Shown one piece after another: positions 11,600 through 24,900 of a DNA stretch of 64,000 nucleotides. The stretch is from Istiophorus platypterus (lineage: Eukaryota; Chordata; Actinopteri; Istiophoriformes; Istiophoridae). How positions within the stretch are numbered: position 1 is the first letter of the stretch; every line of letters starts with the position of its first letter. A program made the translations under genes and the position numbers. Below the pieces are notes generated by a model that ran no database searches, had not been told where the DNA came from, and saw nothing but the letters and a program-made list of their open reading frames with translations. The stretch is from contig CM029115.1 in assembly GCA_016859345.1 (NCBI GenBank), forward strand, positions 16,322,001 through 16,386,000. Reading direction: 5' to 3'.

Positions 11600-13900
11600 C
11601 AGTCCTTAAAAAATGGGATTTGATTCATCACCTTCTTTATCTTTATAGAGTTGATTAGAGCAGCAGTGCTGATATGAATTTGGATCATATCAAACTACCA
11701 GGTCATACAATCTGACATGTCATCCACATTCAGCCCTGCTGTTCTTAGAAACTTTATCCAAGTGAATCCGGAGCAAAAAGTTTAAGTGTTTAAAATGTTT
11801 TTCAGAGGTTAAAGAAAAAACCCGAAGAACAGTTTGATTATGTTGCTTGTAACTAACTGTATATGAGGCAGTTGGAGCAGCTGGTCGTAAAGTTTAAGCA
11901 AACCTTACGTACTTTGTATGTTTGAAATAATTTCTAAATGTGTTCTTATATTATTTGTGTCCTTTTCTCCCCCCATAATCTCATACCTCTCTCCTAATGA
12001 TCTGTTCCATTTTCTAGCCAAAACTGTGCACTGAAATAACCAAGGAAGCGGAAGATGTAACTAAATGTACTTGTAATGTAAAGGTGCTGTGGATTTCTTA
12101 CCTTATCTGCAGAGCATTGTGTCTTTAAAACACCACACTAACAAGGCAAATGTTGCATTTAATTATGAAAAACATCTGTCATTTTTTTTTAATTAAACCT
12201 CACTGTATTTAGTGAGAGACTAGATATTTTGGTTGCTTTAATCAACTTTATTATTTTAGATGAGTTATTTGAGGGGACATGCTGTACATAAAGTAAGCCA
12301 CCCTTTAATTTAATATAAGCTTGAAACTGTTGAACAAAGTTTGTATATATGTTGAGCATTTGATGGGCTCCCTTGAGTGACCGTGGACCCAATTCTTAAA
12401 AAACAATTTTTTTTACACATCAGTGTAAAGTAATGCCTCATATTTGACCACACCCAGGTGAATTATGGCCTAAACATTTTATAATTACAGGTAGGAGCTT
12501 CTTTATTATACCTGTGAGTCAGTGCGGGGGTGGGGCGGCTAATATTCTTTGTGTTTGAAAGCAACACAGTTTGTGTGTTATGTGGCATTGCCAACAGTTT
12601 TGAGCGTACCAGATTTTTGTTAAAACTCTTTCACTGGTCCCCTCAATGTTCTATCTAATGCTACCTTTGCTGTTTAAAGTGCAACAATTTATTTATCTTG
12701 TGGGCTGATATTGTCCTCTTGGTTTTATAAAGTACTGTTGTAAAAGTCATCATTTTGCAAAATACTGCTTAAATATAGATAATTCTAATTACTTTGTAGT
12801 TGTATTTGAAATTATATCCGCTAACTGACTACTCAGTTAATTTCCCAAAAGAAACAGGGAGATATTTGGACGGAGTAAATGTAATATCTGTATCTGATAT
12901 GACAGGTTCTTGCTTTTCCACTATTTGTCAGTTTTTCATCTTATTCAGTTATTAATACCAGAAAATTCTGAACATGCAAGTTTCAAGTTTCTTAGGATTT
13001 TCATCAAACATTTAAGACTGCAGGAAGTACTACATATAGTAGTTCAGCCTGGTGGCATCATTCTGTCACGCTATTCACTGATCGTTAGCTCTCAGACACA
13101 GGCATGGCTGAAACACGAATTTATGAAGCCATTTTAAAGTTCACCATTAGTCTTTTCAGAGTACACACATCAGTGAATGTAAATGAGATCTGATCACGTG
13201 AATACCTGGCAAAGGTAGAAGATGTCACTTGTGATGTAAGAATTTTTATATAAATATAGCTGACAGACTTTAACATTAATCCACTGAAACATACCAAAAA
13301 CTCAATGTTTTTTTTGGCTTTATAGTTCAGTCTTGGTCAGAACTGAATCCAGGGGACTCTGTGCTGAGTGATTAATAACAACTAATTTTCTTCCATCTAT
13401 CATTTCTGGTTTGGCTTGGCTTCTTTTGTTAGGCTTCCCCCCCTTGTGATTATATGTTCCTCGTCGGTTTTGGTGGGTTGTGAAGTGTTGGCATTTCCCT
13501 TTAGGTTTGGGCTCCATTTTTTTTTTTTTTTTTTTTTTTTGTTTTTCAGTCGTGTTTGGACACATTCAGCTCCGAGACGTTCCGGGGAAACTCGCTCAGT
13601 TTTGCGGACATCTGAATAAACTTTCTGTTAAAATGTCCTGTTGTGCATTTATTTAACCCGTCATTAATAAACGCATCGTTTTCAGCGAGGGTTGAAATTC
13701 CTGGATGCACTTTCTGGTCGTGCTTTTCATCCTTTTAACCTGTAGGGAGTGATATAATCAAAGCCATCGCAGTCAGCTTCGTAGCCACACTTTTATTTGT
13801 TAAATCTTAATCCGGCACAGGCGATGTTTTGAGGATTCCTTTCGTCTTTATTTTCTCTTCACTCGTCGGGTCCTTTATTTCCCATTAAAGAAAAAATCCC
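11600..13900. other. tmed7 3' UTR and intergenic region; no ticam2
   Basis: The tmed7 3' UTR begins here; candidate poly(A) signals are ATTAAA near 12193 and AATAAA near 13668, so its end is uncertain. A 24-base poly-T at 13517-13540 is the only notable repeat. In mammals TICAM2 lies between TMED7 and FEM1C; neither strand here shows a TIR-domain reading frame, and the longest frames are under about 100 codons and featureless. Confidence 0.65.
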
Positions 13901-14878
13901 CGGCGCTGGAAGCGACAGACCTCGTACGTGTTTTTGTTGTGTTCGCGATCGCCTACGTAAACGGCCTTCGGGCTCCGTGATTGGTCGGCCGTACGTCAAT
14001 CACTCGCCACGGTGGAGAAAAACGACTGCGTCCCTTTTGCCATTTGACAGAAACCGAGTCGTGATCATCCGGTGGAGCCGTGGGTGGAGGAGCCTTCCCT
14101 ATTTACCTTCCCCCTTCGCCCAGATTACCGTCGTGCCAGGGTACCGAGCGGTGCTACGCGGACGTCTGTTGTTGGCGGTTTTCGGGGATAACGTCCGTCG
14201 TTTGTTTCGTGTGAACCGGTCCGTGTATCGGGGATATCCCCCGTACCCAAAACCGACCGTCGTATTTCTTTCCCGAGGCTAAGCTAGCAGCTGCGGCGGC
14301 AGCACGGCTTAACGGGTGGGGGTGGATTTCTACATTTCGGCCCTCGGGAGGCGAATATAAATAACGTCTCGGGAGTGTGTCGTGGGACAATGACAGGCGA
14401 GGGAAGCAGATGTGATGGAGGAGGGCTTCTCGGGAGGGGAGAGATGTTGGCGGACGAGTCTCGGTCCGACGGGCAATAGGAGAGTTGTGAGGCTGTCGGG
14501 CTAAGGAAAGCTAGTCGGTTAGCTAAATCGATTAAGGAAGTTGGCTAGCCACCTTTTTGCTAGCTCGGCGACAAATGCGTTACTGGACCATGGGTCGCCT
14601 CAAAGGACTGGGTTGTTAATATAGTCCGTTATTCACACAGCAGGCTGGTAACGTCGGGGGTTTTGGGGGGATTTTTTTGAAGGGTGAAGTTGCGTAACTC
14701 GCGAATTTCGGTGGGCTATCACCCCCCAAGACGCTACCGCTAGCTAGAAACTCGGAGCCTGTTGTAAACAAAGGGTCTCAAGCTCCACCTGCTCCGCGGC
14801 AGCGTTACACCCCGAGCCACCGGTCGCCGAGCGTCTCACGGACGCCGTTGCCTCCTCGGTGAAAGGAGCCCTCGCAAA
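13900..14878 (+). promoter_or_regulatory. fem1c CpG promoter and long 5' UTR
   Basis: CpG-dense from about 13900 to the fem1c ATG. It holds a reverse CCAAT box (ATTGG) near 13980 and a TATA-like TATAAATA at 14356-14363, which would place a start site near 14390. Several ATGs precede the main start, including one opening a 29-codon frame at 14390-14479. Repeated GCTAGC/TTAGC words cluster at 14279-14290 and 14508-14565. Transcript ends are not determined. Confidence 0.6.
14390..14479 (+). other. Candidate upstream ORF in fem1c 5' UTR
   Basis: ATG at 14390 opens a 29-codon frame ending at TAG 14477-14479. It starts about 27 bases after the TATA-like box, so it exists only if transcription starts upstream of 14390. 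Its context (GGACAATGAC, with A at -3) is acceptable. Further out-of-frame ATGs follow in the leader. Confidence 0.35.
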
Positions 14879-17800
14879 ATGGATTTAAAGACGGCGGTGT
14901 TCAACGCAGCCAGGGACGGTAAGCTCCGGCTGCTCCAGAAACTGTTGGAGAACAAAGATCGACACGAGGTGACCAAGCTGATGGGCGAGAAGACGAACGG
15001 GGCCACGCCGCTCCTGATGGCCGCCCGGTACGGCCACCTGGACCTGGTGGAGTACCTGCTGGAGTGCTGCAGCGCTCCCGTCGAGGTCGGCGGGTCGGTG
15101 AACTTTGACGGGGAGACCATCGAGGGGGCGCCCCCGCTGTGGGCCGCCTCGGCGGCGGGTCATCTCAAGGTGGTCCAGTCCTTGCTGGGCCACGGGGCTT
15201 CCGTCAACAGCACGACCCTGACCAACTCAACACCTCTTAGGGCGGCTTGTTTTGACGGTCACTTGGACATTGTGAAATACCTAGTGGAGCACAAAGCTGA
15301 CCTGGAGGTGGCCAACAGACACGGCCATACGTGTCTCATGATCTCCTGCTACAAGGGCCACAAGGAGATTGCTCAGTACCTGCTGGAGAAAGGTGCAGAT
15401 GTCAACAGGAAGAGTGTAAAAGGTGAGTGGGTAGCATGGCCACAGCTGTCGGCAACAACCGGGTGGCTAACAGTGGCCTCCTTAATTCACAGGAGTCGAA
15501 TGACTCTGTAGGTTTGTACCTTCAATGTCAAGAGTTCCCTATTCCACAGTAACTTAGTAGTGATGTGAGTCAAACGATAGATGAACAGATAAAGGTAATC
15601 TACTGATCTCATCGCAAGTATTTATTTGTGTGTGTGGGGGGGGGGTGTCAAAGGATTGTATGAAAATGCGTATAACAGGTAAAATACTACAGGTGATTAC
15701 ATATGGAGATCTAATTGCACTTTGCTTTAAGGTGGGAAACTCCAGTATAAGACATTTAATTCGATCGATTGCATATTTCTATCTGAAATGACTCAACAGA
15801 ATAACTTGAATCTCTGGTTTCACAATGGAAAGTTATGAAGCTGACTCTGCGAACTTCGGTGCATCCGTGGGTGTGTCTGAAAGGTCATTTTCTCCTTAAA
15901 TGGTATTTTATAAATGTACAAACAGTGGTGTCCTTAATGTCCATTCGTTTGTTTGGGGTTTTTTTAGGGTGTTGTCTTGACGTAAGGGTTAGGATTCATA
16001 TTTGTTACAGTGTATTGAAAATGACCGGTTTTCATGGTAAGAGAAAATTGTCCAAATGTCCTTTTTTAGAAATGTCTCAAACAACCATTTCTCATGTGAC
16101 CATCTGTATGCTTAGTGTGTTCCAACTGACCATACTCTGATATATCACTATATACATGGCTTATAAATTAATCCTCATGCATGACCCTATCAAAACTGGA
16201 AGGAGGCATGTGTATTGGAAGTACAATGGAACTACATACAAGTGGTGCAGGCTCACCACCTGCACTTCCATTGGTCACGACCAAGCTGTTGTAGCTCATT
16301 TCTGGCCTGCCTAAAAAAAAATAAATAAATAAATAACACCCTCAACTAAATTCATTCACTTCATTAGCATCCAACAGTCAAGACACTTAGTTTCGTGAAG
16401 GAGCAGGAGGCAGTTGTGCTGTTGCATAAAAACCAATGAATATGCCTGCGAGCAAGCTTGGCAGCATCATGTGTGATGATTTAGGGGGAAAACCCTTTTT
16501 CCAACCAATTCCACCATTGCCTGTCCCATAAATGCTGAACCAACAGGAAGGAGGGGATATGTAATATTAGTTATGAAGTGGCAAATTTCCAAAAACAATG
16601 GACATTGTTTTGATGGAGGAAGGCATGAAAAAAGGTGAGGTTAACTCACTTCCTCCCCAGACAAACCAGCACTTGTCAGTTTAGTAAGTTCCTTCAGTAC
16701 AATACCTATTTGTGGATGCCTTCCTCTCTTGATCTTAAGGTAGCCTAAATTCTGTTGAGGCCTAGAATGACTATTTGGAGTAATCCCTGGACTAGTTACT
16801 TATTAGTTATTCTATTTATTCTATTTATTTTATTTATTTAAAGATTTGTTAGTGGAGTCAACAAACAAAGTTAAACACATTTACTACAACATATAACTTG
16901 AATGGCTAATCTTTCGGTAAAATGAGTGCGACAAACAAGGGTCTCAATGGTAGCATCCACAATAATCCTACTATCAGCTGATCTGCATTTTGAATATGTT
17001 CAAAGTAAGAGGTCAGTGTGCAGAGTGAATAGTTGCACTTATAGCTCTTGTGTAACTATGTCTGCAGCTCTTTTAGGAAACAATTAAACTTTTGTTAATA
17101 TTTTAAAAACGCAAAAACATATCTTCTAATTGCACTGTCAAGTTTCATGTAGTGTGCTGTGAACGCTTCCAGCCACCTGCAAACCAGCCAGTACATCTAA
17201 AAAAAAAAAAAAATAATAATTTCTGCTTTATCAGAAAAGTGCTGTGGCTCAGCTGGGGCTCTCCTCTTTCTCTGGCAATGAGGATATACAAAGGTCAATT
17301 AAATTTATCTGCAGGTCTTTCAGGGTTTTTCTTTATGTGCTCTCTGCTTATTTCTATTGGCTACACTTGTAGCGGAAAGGCTGCCAGAATTGTCAAGCAT
17401 TGATTTATGTTAAAGTAGATTTTATTAGAATATACTAAAGATAGACCCACTGTTTTATTATATGAATCCACTTGCTTCATGATTTCCAGCAAAGCATCTG
17501 TTTGGAATCTACCTTTGTCTGCATTCTCATGAAATAAAAACAGGATCATCATTTTTTATTTTTTATTTTTGTTATTATCATCATAAGATGTGTGTTTTCT
17601 GTTAACAGGCAACACAGCACTTCATGACTGTGCAGAGTCAGGCAGCCTGGAGATCATGCGGATGTTGCTTCAGTATGGAGCTTCCATGGAGCAGGACGGC
17701 TATGGCATGACTCCACTTCTTTCTGCCAGTGTCACGGGCCACACTAACATTGTAGACTACCTGACGACGCACCAGCAGGTCAGGGCCCCTGTGATTTGCA

Positions 17801-20116
17801 AATGAGAGTGGTTTTTTTTTTGTTTGTTTTTTTGTTTTTTTTGTTTTTTTGCATAGATTTTTGCAAGAATATGGCTGTGTTGTTTTGAATCTATTGAATG
17901 TTAATCTCAAATTAATGATCTTTCCTCTGCAGACAAGCCACATGGAACGCATTGATGCCCTTGAGCTCTTGGGAGCCACGTTTGTAGACAAGAAGAGAGA
18001 TCTGCTCGGAGCTTTAAAATACTGGAAGAGAGCCATGGACCTTAGGTACATGGACAGTAACAACATTGTCCATAAACCAGAACCTAAGCAGCTGATCATG
18101 GCATATGACTATGCCAGGGAGGTGAGTCTGTTTTGTTTTTTTTTGTTTTTTTGTCTCGCACCATCCTGGTTCTGGAATATATTATAATGTACATGAAACA
18201 GGTTTTATTATTGCTGACATAGTCAAATTTAGGTAGAGAAAGTACAGACTTTAGTGAGACTGTGTTTAAATTCACTGTTCAGTAAAACCTTGGAAGCCAC
18301 AGTCATTAATATTGGAGACACACGTTAAAAACTTTTGGATTTCCTATGATAGGATAGAACAAACTGGGCACTTGGGAACATGTTTGCTTTGCAAACATGT
18401 TTTTCAGGCACTAAGGAAAGAGAAAAAACTGAGATTTGATACACAGAACACTTGCTGCAGCAGTCCCTGTTCATATCTTTGTGTTGTTGGCCTCTGAAAA
18501 ATCTAACTATTTGCACGTACATGGAAAATCCTCCACAACGTCTCCACCATTTAATCTTCTTCCTAGGTAACAAATAGTGAAGAGCTGGATGGGCTGATAT
18601 CTGACCCGGATGAGATGCGCATGCAGGCTTTGCTCATCCGTGAGAGAATCCTTGGCCCACAACATCCAGACACGTCTTACTACATCCGTTACCGAGGTGC
18701 TGTCTATGCTGACTCTGGGAACTTTGAGCGCTGCATCAACTTGTGGAAGTATGCACTGGACATGCAGCAGAGCAACCTGGACCCCCTCAGCCCTATGACA
18801 GCCTCCAGCCTGCTGTCATTTGCTGAGCTCTTCTCCTTCATGCTACAGGACCGGGCAAAGGGGCTCCTGGGGACATCGGTGTCATTTGAGGACTTGATGG
18901 GGATCCTCTCCAAGAGTGTGTTGGAGATTGAGAGGGCAGTCAAACAAAATGGACCAATGCCTCCTGACCCTGCCCAGCTCAGCAAGGCCCTGTCAATCAT
19001 CCTGCACCTAATTTGTCTTTTAGAGAAGGTCCCATGTACTGGAGAACAGGACCACTTTAAGAAGGAAACCATCTATAGGTGGGTTTCTGTGTAAAGAACT
19101 TATATTGGTAATAATTTGTCTTCAGTGGGTGGTATTTGCTTTGGTAATGGGAACACGTGCCAGTCAGGGTCTGAAAATAGGTGTCGGTTGAACTAAACAA
19201 TAAATTCTACCTCTGCCATATGCCTTTTGTGAATTTGTCCTTTGATCCTGTACATAAAGATTACTGTCCCATAATCTGTGTCATAGTTCAGTTAAACCTG
19301 AAGTCCTCATTGTCCCTTGGAGTTATGCCTTGTACTCACGCAGTGGCCGTTACTATGATGTTTGTAGTTCATCGTCAACGTGTTGCCATTTCTAAACCGA
19401 AACGTTGACCTCTTTCCACATCTTCAGGTTCCTGAAGCTCCAGCCATGTGGCAAGAACGGCTACAGTCCACTACATCTGGCAGTCGATCGCAACACCACC
19501 TGTGTTGGCCGCTATCCCGTCTGCAAGTTCCCCTCCCTCACAGTCGCTTCCATCCTTCTGGAGTGTGGGGCAGATGTTAACAGCCGAGATGAGGACAACA
19601 ACAGGTCAGTTTATTTTGTTCTTTATCCTGCTCATTTTTGGCCTACTCTGTTCCTTTGACTCTCCGGGTTTTGATTTTTACCTGCATTTATCCTAAATAC
19701 AAACAGAAAGATCATAGTAGAAATGGGTTGAATAAAAATTGTTTGTCCTGTCTGTATACTGAAATGAAAATGTCAGAACAGACCAGTCTATGATGACATA
19801 TACAGGATATGCTGTGAAGAATAAGCATCTATTATCTATGCCCCCCTCCAGCCCCCTCCACATAGCTGCATCCAATGGTCACCCTGACATCATGAACCTG
19901 CTGATTTCTTGCGGGACTCACTTTGACAGCACCAACGCCTTCCAACAAACGGCCTGCGACCTCCTGGACGAGAAGGAGCTGGCCAGGAATGTCATCCAGC
20001 CCATAAACCACACCACACTGCAGTGCCTTGCCGCCAGGGCCATTATCAAGCACGGCCTCGACTACCGGGGAAACATCCCTGAGAAACTAGAGGCCTTCGT
20101 CCTGCTCCACAGATAA
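14879..20116 (+). CDS. fem1c: FEM1C, ankyrin-repeat substrate receptor of CUL2-RING ligase
   Basis: FEM1C recruits proteins ending in an Arg-type C-degron to the CUL2-Elongin B/C ligase. Exons 14879-15422, 17609-17778, 17933-18121, 18567-19078, 19428-19604 and 19852-20116 join in frame to 618 residues, one more than human. It opens with MDLKTAVFNAARDGKLRLL and carries N-terminal ankyrin repeats (roughly 2-245; TPLLMAARYGHLDLVEYLL, APPLWAASAAGHLKVVQSLL). Asp126 in ACFDGHL, the residue reported to contact the degron Arg, is kept. A TPR-like middle follows (RERILGPQHPDTSYYIRYRG), then two more ankyrin repeats near 490-560. The C-terminal TTLQCLAARAI...IPEKLEAF segment fits the VHL-box. The gene runs head-to-tail after tmed7, as in mammals. 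Nothing is broken, and the identity to vertebrate FEM1C, as recalled, is high throughout. Confidence 0.97.
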
Positions 20117-21900
20117 TGATCATGAAGGAGTAGATGTGAATAGATTGATGAAGGGGGGAGGGGGATGGGTGATTACATCGAGTGGAATGGACAGACTCTA
20201 GAAGCATTATGGATCAGTGCCTGACCCACAGAGTGTATAAGGAGCTGGAAGACACAATTTTGTGGGTTAGGTTTGCAAATTCTTACGACTTGGAGAAAAT
20301 GAACTTGAAGATCCGTGTCCACAAAAATGTCCTCATTCAACCTGGATGTTCTGAAAACAATTGGTGTGAATGGAGGAATGAGCGACCATTTTCATCCTCT
20401 GTTTACTATTTTATAGAGCCACTGCTCTGACTGGTCACAGCCCGATCTGTGGGGATGTATTAGGAGTGGATCGCAAAATGGACACAGTTGTATCCCTGGA
20501 TGAACTGAGCAAAGGGTAAACATATTTTTGCTTTAGAAACATGGATATTTTGCATATTTCACAATGCTATTTATTGAATGAAACTTGAGAGATTTTTCTC
20601 CATGCTGGCTCCAACCCAGCCTCAACCTAATCTGCTTTCTCTCTTCTCAAAGCAAGGATTGAGGCATTTCTACATATGCTGGGACTTCAGGTTATTTTTT
20701 TTGTTTGTCCCATCACTGTTGCCAACAGTCATGGACCCTTCCTCAGTCATCATTAGTTAAATTTTTTTTTGTACTTTTCCAATACATTTAGTTATTGTCA
20801 TGCAAATCTGGAGATCCACCAGGTCGTGTGGATTCTAGCCTCATTTGTCGTTCCCACTTGAGTGTATAACAAAGCTTTACAAGAAGGGTTTTATTGTGTG
20901 TGTGAACACCATAAGTGCTTTATTCTTCCTATGCACAGGCTAGGCTGTTGGAAAGAGACTGTTGTATTCTGTGCCGGCACTTGTCTGTGCAATATCTCTC
21001 ATGAGTTTTTGTGTTTACCTCATTGCTGGCGTTTCCTTCAGTATCCCCCCTACTTCACTCAAAAAAAAGGGGAGGGAGGGGGGCAAAATCATTTTACTGA
21101 TTGTTGTAAAAGAGTGAATGGATTTTAGTGAGTGTGTATGTCTGTATGTGTGAAAGTGATTGTGAGTGCCACACTGTGTGTTTCCCGTATGCAGAGTGTT
21201 TTTTTGAGCTTACACATATTATTAAGGACAAGAGTTTGGTGAAGTGGCACTCATGGAGATTCCATAATGCACATGACTGCCACTAGAAACCACAGTGGCC
21301 AAACTAACTGTCTACAACCGCTGGAGTGTGCAGGCTTGTACACAGAAGTGACCTCTTAACGTTCATAAATGGCCGACCTTTAAATGCCATTGGTCTTTAA
21401 TGATCTTGATCAAAAAGAAAAGTCTGGGTAGGTCACCAACATTGGCCCACTGTGCATGTGCAGCAGCAGCATATCGACCAACCAATCACTGCAGAAAACC
21501 TTTCATGAGAACTCCTAGAATCAAACCTAGACTAGAACTAGGATAGTTCTGCTCATTTTGTACAACTGTCGTCCAATTGTATGAGAACTGAATACACAAA
21601 TACTGTCGGAGGACATGTCAGCGTACAGAATAGTAAAGCTTTGTGAATTATCTTGTTTGCACATTAGCTTTAGATGTGTGGGTTGAATAAAGGGCTTTTC
21701 AGAATTTGTAGGATTTCATATTGCAGTCTATTTAACCTGACAGTTCAAAATCAGGCATAGAAAATGTATGAAAACTCCAGGGCAACTTGATTTGAATCTG
21801 CACTTTACTATAGCGGAGTTTAAGATTTGATATGGCATTAATCAAGTTCATGTCTTAATAACCAGTTTGACAATAAACCCATGTTGCACTTGTCTCCTTG
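20117..21900 (+). other. fem1c 3' UTR with candidate poly(A) signals
   Basis: After the stop at 20114-20116 no coding frame continues. AATAAA hexamers occur at 21686-21691 and 21872-21877, the latter followed by a GT/T-rich stretch (TGTCTCCTTG, TGTCTGTTTTTCC), so a 3' UTR of about 1.8 kb is likely. Its true end needs transcript data. Confidence 0.5.
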
Positions 21901-24900
21901 TCCAAATGTCTGTTTTTCCTTATTCTGTCATTTTTTTTTGGGGGGGGGGTTGCTGTTGGGAGTTTCATATAAGGGCTTTTTAGAACCGTGTAGGTGTCTT
22001 CATTTCAGTTTTAATTGGTGCCATTTTCACATGGCCTAATTAGGATGAAAGACAAATACATGTATCCTTCCCATCAGGAAAATGGTACTTCATTACAAAA
22101 AAGGCTCCTTCAAATTCTGACTGAAATTAAGGACCAAAAAAGAGATTTTTTTTTTCCCAAAGTGATAACTGCAGAAAAAAATATAGAAATAGGTAGGTGT
22201 TACCAAAGAGCATAGCGAATAGAGTTGTAATGCATTCTGGAGTATATAATATGTTTGTGGGTTGCAACATCATGTCAGAGATTTCGGGAAAAAATGTAAT
22301 TACTACCACAAGTTAACTTAAAACCAGCTGGTTTGCCACTTCTCCAAAGTCCATGCTCTTACTTCAGAGTCACTGAGCAGTGGACTCCTTCCAGGTCCTC
22401 GAACTGGGAGTGGGTGCACTGAGGAGCCCGCTGGACTGGAATGTCCCCCAAGAAACCTTTGACATTGCAGGAGGGCTTGCTCATGCTGTGCATCCAGTCA
22501 CTTCTGAGAACTGTCCCAAATTAAGACCTGCTGATTCATAGCTTGTTCAATGTTTTTTTGCTTAAAGCAATAAAAGAGCAACAGTGGCTGACTGGGCTCC
22601 CTGCAGAGAACTTGGACTGTTGTTCCTTGATTAGATGTGACTGTACAGAAGAGATCGGAATTATTTATCCATTCAGTCATAGGAACTAACCTAATATGTT
22701 TGCTTTGGCCATATGACAGGAAATGACAAACAGACCAAAGCTTTTTGGTTGAGCACAGAAATCACATAAACTGTTTGTCTGGTACAGTAGCTTATACATA
22801 ATCGATATGTTCTTGTAAAATCTGTCACCACACATAAAGATAAAATGCTTCAAGGATATGGCTAAGGATATCCCATAATTTTCTCTTTGTCTTCGCAAAC
22901 AAATCCCAAATAATATTCTCTGTGTATCTAAAGCCTGAAATACACTGGTTATACATCTGCTCCATTGTTGTCAAAACACCTTTAAAACAAGTCACGCTAT
23001 TGCACTTGATGACGCCCCCACATAAACATGTTGTTTATTTCAAATGATTCATACATACGTCTCTCACTGATGAGTGTTATCAAACCTGTTTTATTCCACG
23101 ACTGAAAGTAGTCCCCAAGAAAGGTACAAATAAACAACATATCTGTTACCTATTTCTAAAGATTCACCTTTTCAACAGGAACCAATGGACTTGGGGCTGG
23201 GAGTCACAGACAGCTTAGGGAAGTGGGCAGTGTCTTGATTACACCTTTATTACATTATATGAAAGTCCCACTTGACATAGATTTCAAAAAAACAGAGACG
23301 ACTGAGCGTTTTTCCTCCTCCTTCCCTCTCACAGTGAGAATCTTGCCACCTGTTTCGTCCCAACGTCCGTCAGCAGCAGTCAGTCCCTGAATTTCACACC
23401 TGCCCTGATTGTTCTCTTTACTAGTCACTGCCGGGATCTCTAGCAAAGCGGAGTAAGGAAATTTCTTAATGAGTCACGATTGCTGTGGCTATATGTGTGC
23501 GAACTGGGCTGTTGCCGCGGGACAGAACAGGTTTGGGTGGATATTTTTCACCATCTATTGTACGTGTCATAACAGAACAATCTCCAGTCCACTTTTTTTT
23601 TTTTTTTTTTCCAAATCAGCTCTCGAAGAAGTGTCGGCAACATGCAGAGTTTAGCTGACCTGAGAGAAAATAGATGGAAGGAGAGAACAGTGTAAACAGG
23701 ATGTTTTTGGGTGTGTTTTTTTATTTATTTAATTTATTTATTATTATTTAAAGACAAGGTAACTGAGGAGTTTATTGAACTGTGTTGTTTTCCTTTATCA
23801 TAACCACACCTGGGATTACCTGCTAAAAATAGTGCTGATATTATGAAGCGAAGGATGACACATGGTTATTTATTTTTACCTAGTGTGAAGACTGACATGT
23901 CACCGGGACCTCTATCCGTTGGAAAATCAGTCTTCTTTCTTAACAACCTGATGTCTCAGCTCTATTACTTGTGAGTTGAGTGAACATAGATCTCCTCTAG
24001 CAGGAATGTTAACATCTCTCATTGAGGGTAATTGTGAAGTTTATAGCATAGGTGTTTCTGGGTCTCGGTGCCTGGAACAAGTCAAGGCTTGTCACAGCAC
24101 AGTGTGAAACGTGAGAGTTCGTGCGGCGCAGCCACACTCAAACTGGCACAGGAGGTTCACAGTGCCGTTAGCTCTGTGTCGAACTAGACGTTGACATGAG
24201 GAGGGTGAGATTAAAGGGAGTGCAGAGGGAGAAAGCTGAAAACCAGCTCTGTGCCACGCGGGGAAGTTGTGTTTGTAGGACGACTGTGTGTACAAAAGCC
24301 AGATTTTCCTTAAAAAAATCACTTCCCAGCTCAGCAGAGAGGTGGTGTAGTGGGTCAGAGGGCTGCCAATGAAGTCCAAGCCATGAAGTCTGATGAACCG
24401 TCGTTGAGAAAGACACAGACTCCCTGACAGCTCCAAAGAGAAGCCGATTCTTTGTTATTGTGTTATCAGACAGAGAGAATACAGTGGACATCACACAGAG
24501 AGCAAAGAACACAGAAATTAATGCTTTAATAAACCCAAATGTTCTTTTTCGAGATTCTCTGTAATGGTAGAGAAACAGGTTTACAGTTTTTGAAGCCTTA
24601 AAACAATACGGACACACCCATCTGTCCATTAAAGAAGTCAGTGGGCACTGTAGCCGATCCCCTCTTAGAGCAGTTTCAGATCAGAATCAACAGCCCTCGC
24701 TCTGTTCAACAGTCAGTCACACTGAGTGGATATCTTACAAAGTTACCGTCATTTTTTTTATCAAAGTTTCCTCTTTTCATTACCAACCATCTGCTGTAGC
24801 TTTCTGTGAAAGCATGAAAAGTGGGAATTTCATTATAAAAACATTTGTCTGACTTCCCATATCTCCTACCCTGATGGATGCAGTGTTTTTGATGTACATG

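Noticed and set aside
24168..24629. 153-codon minus-strand open frame
   Set aside because: No recognisable domain, no splice context or conserved neighbours, and a second overlapping frame of similar length exists; its length is not exceptional for 64 kb of six-frame sequence.
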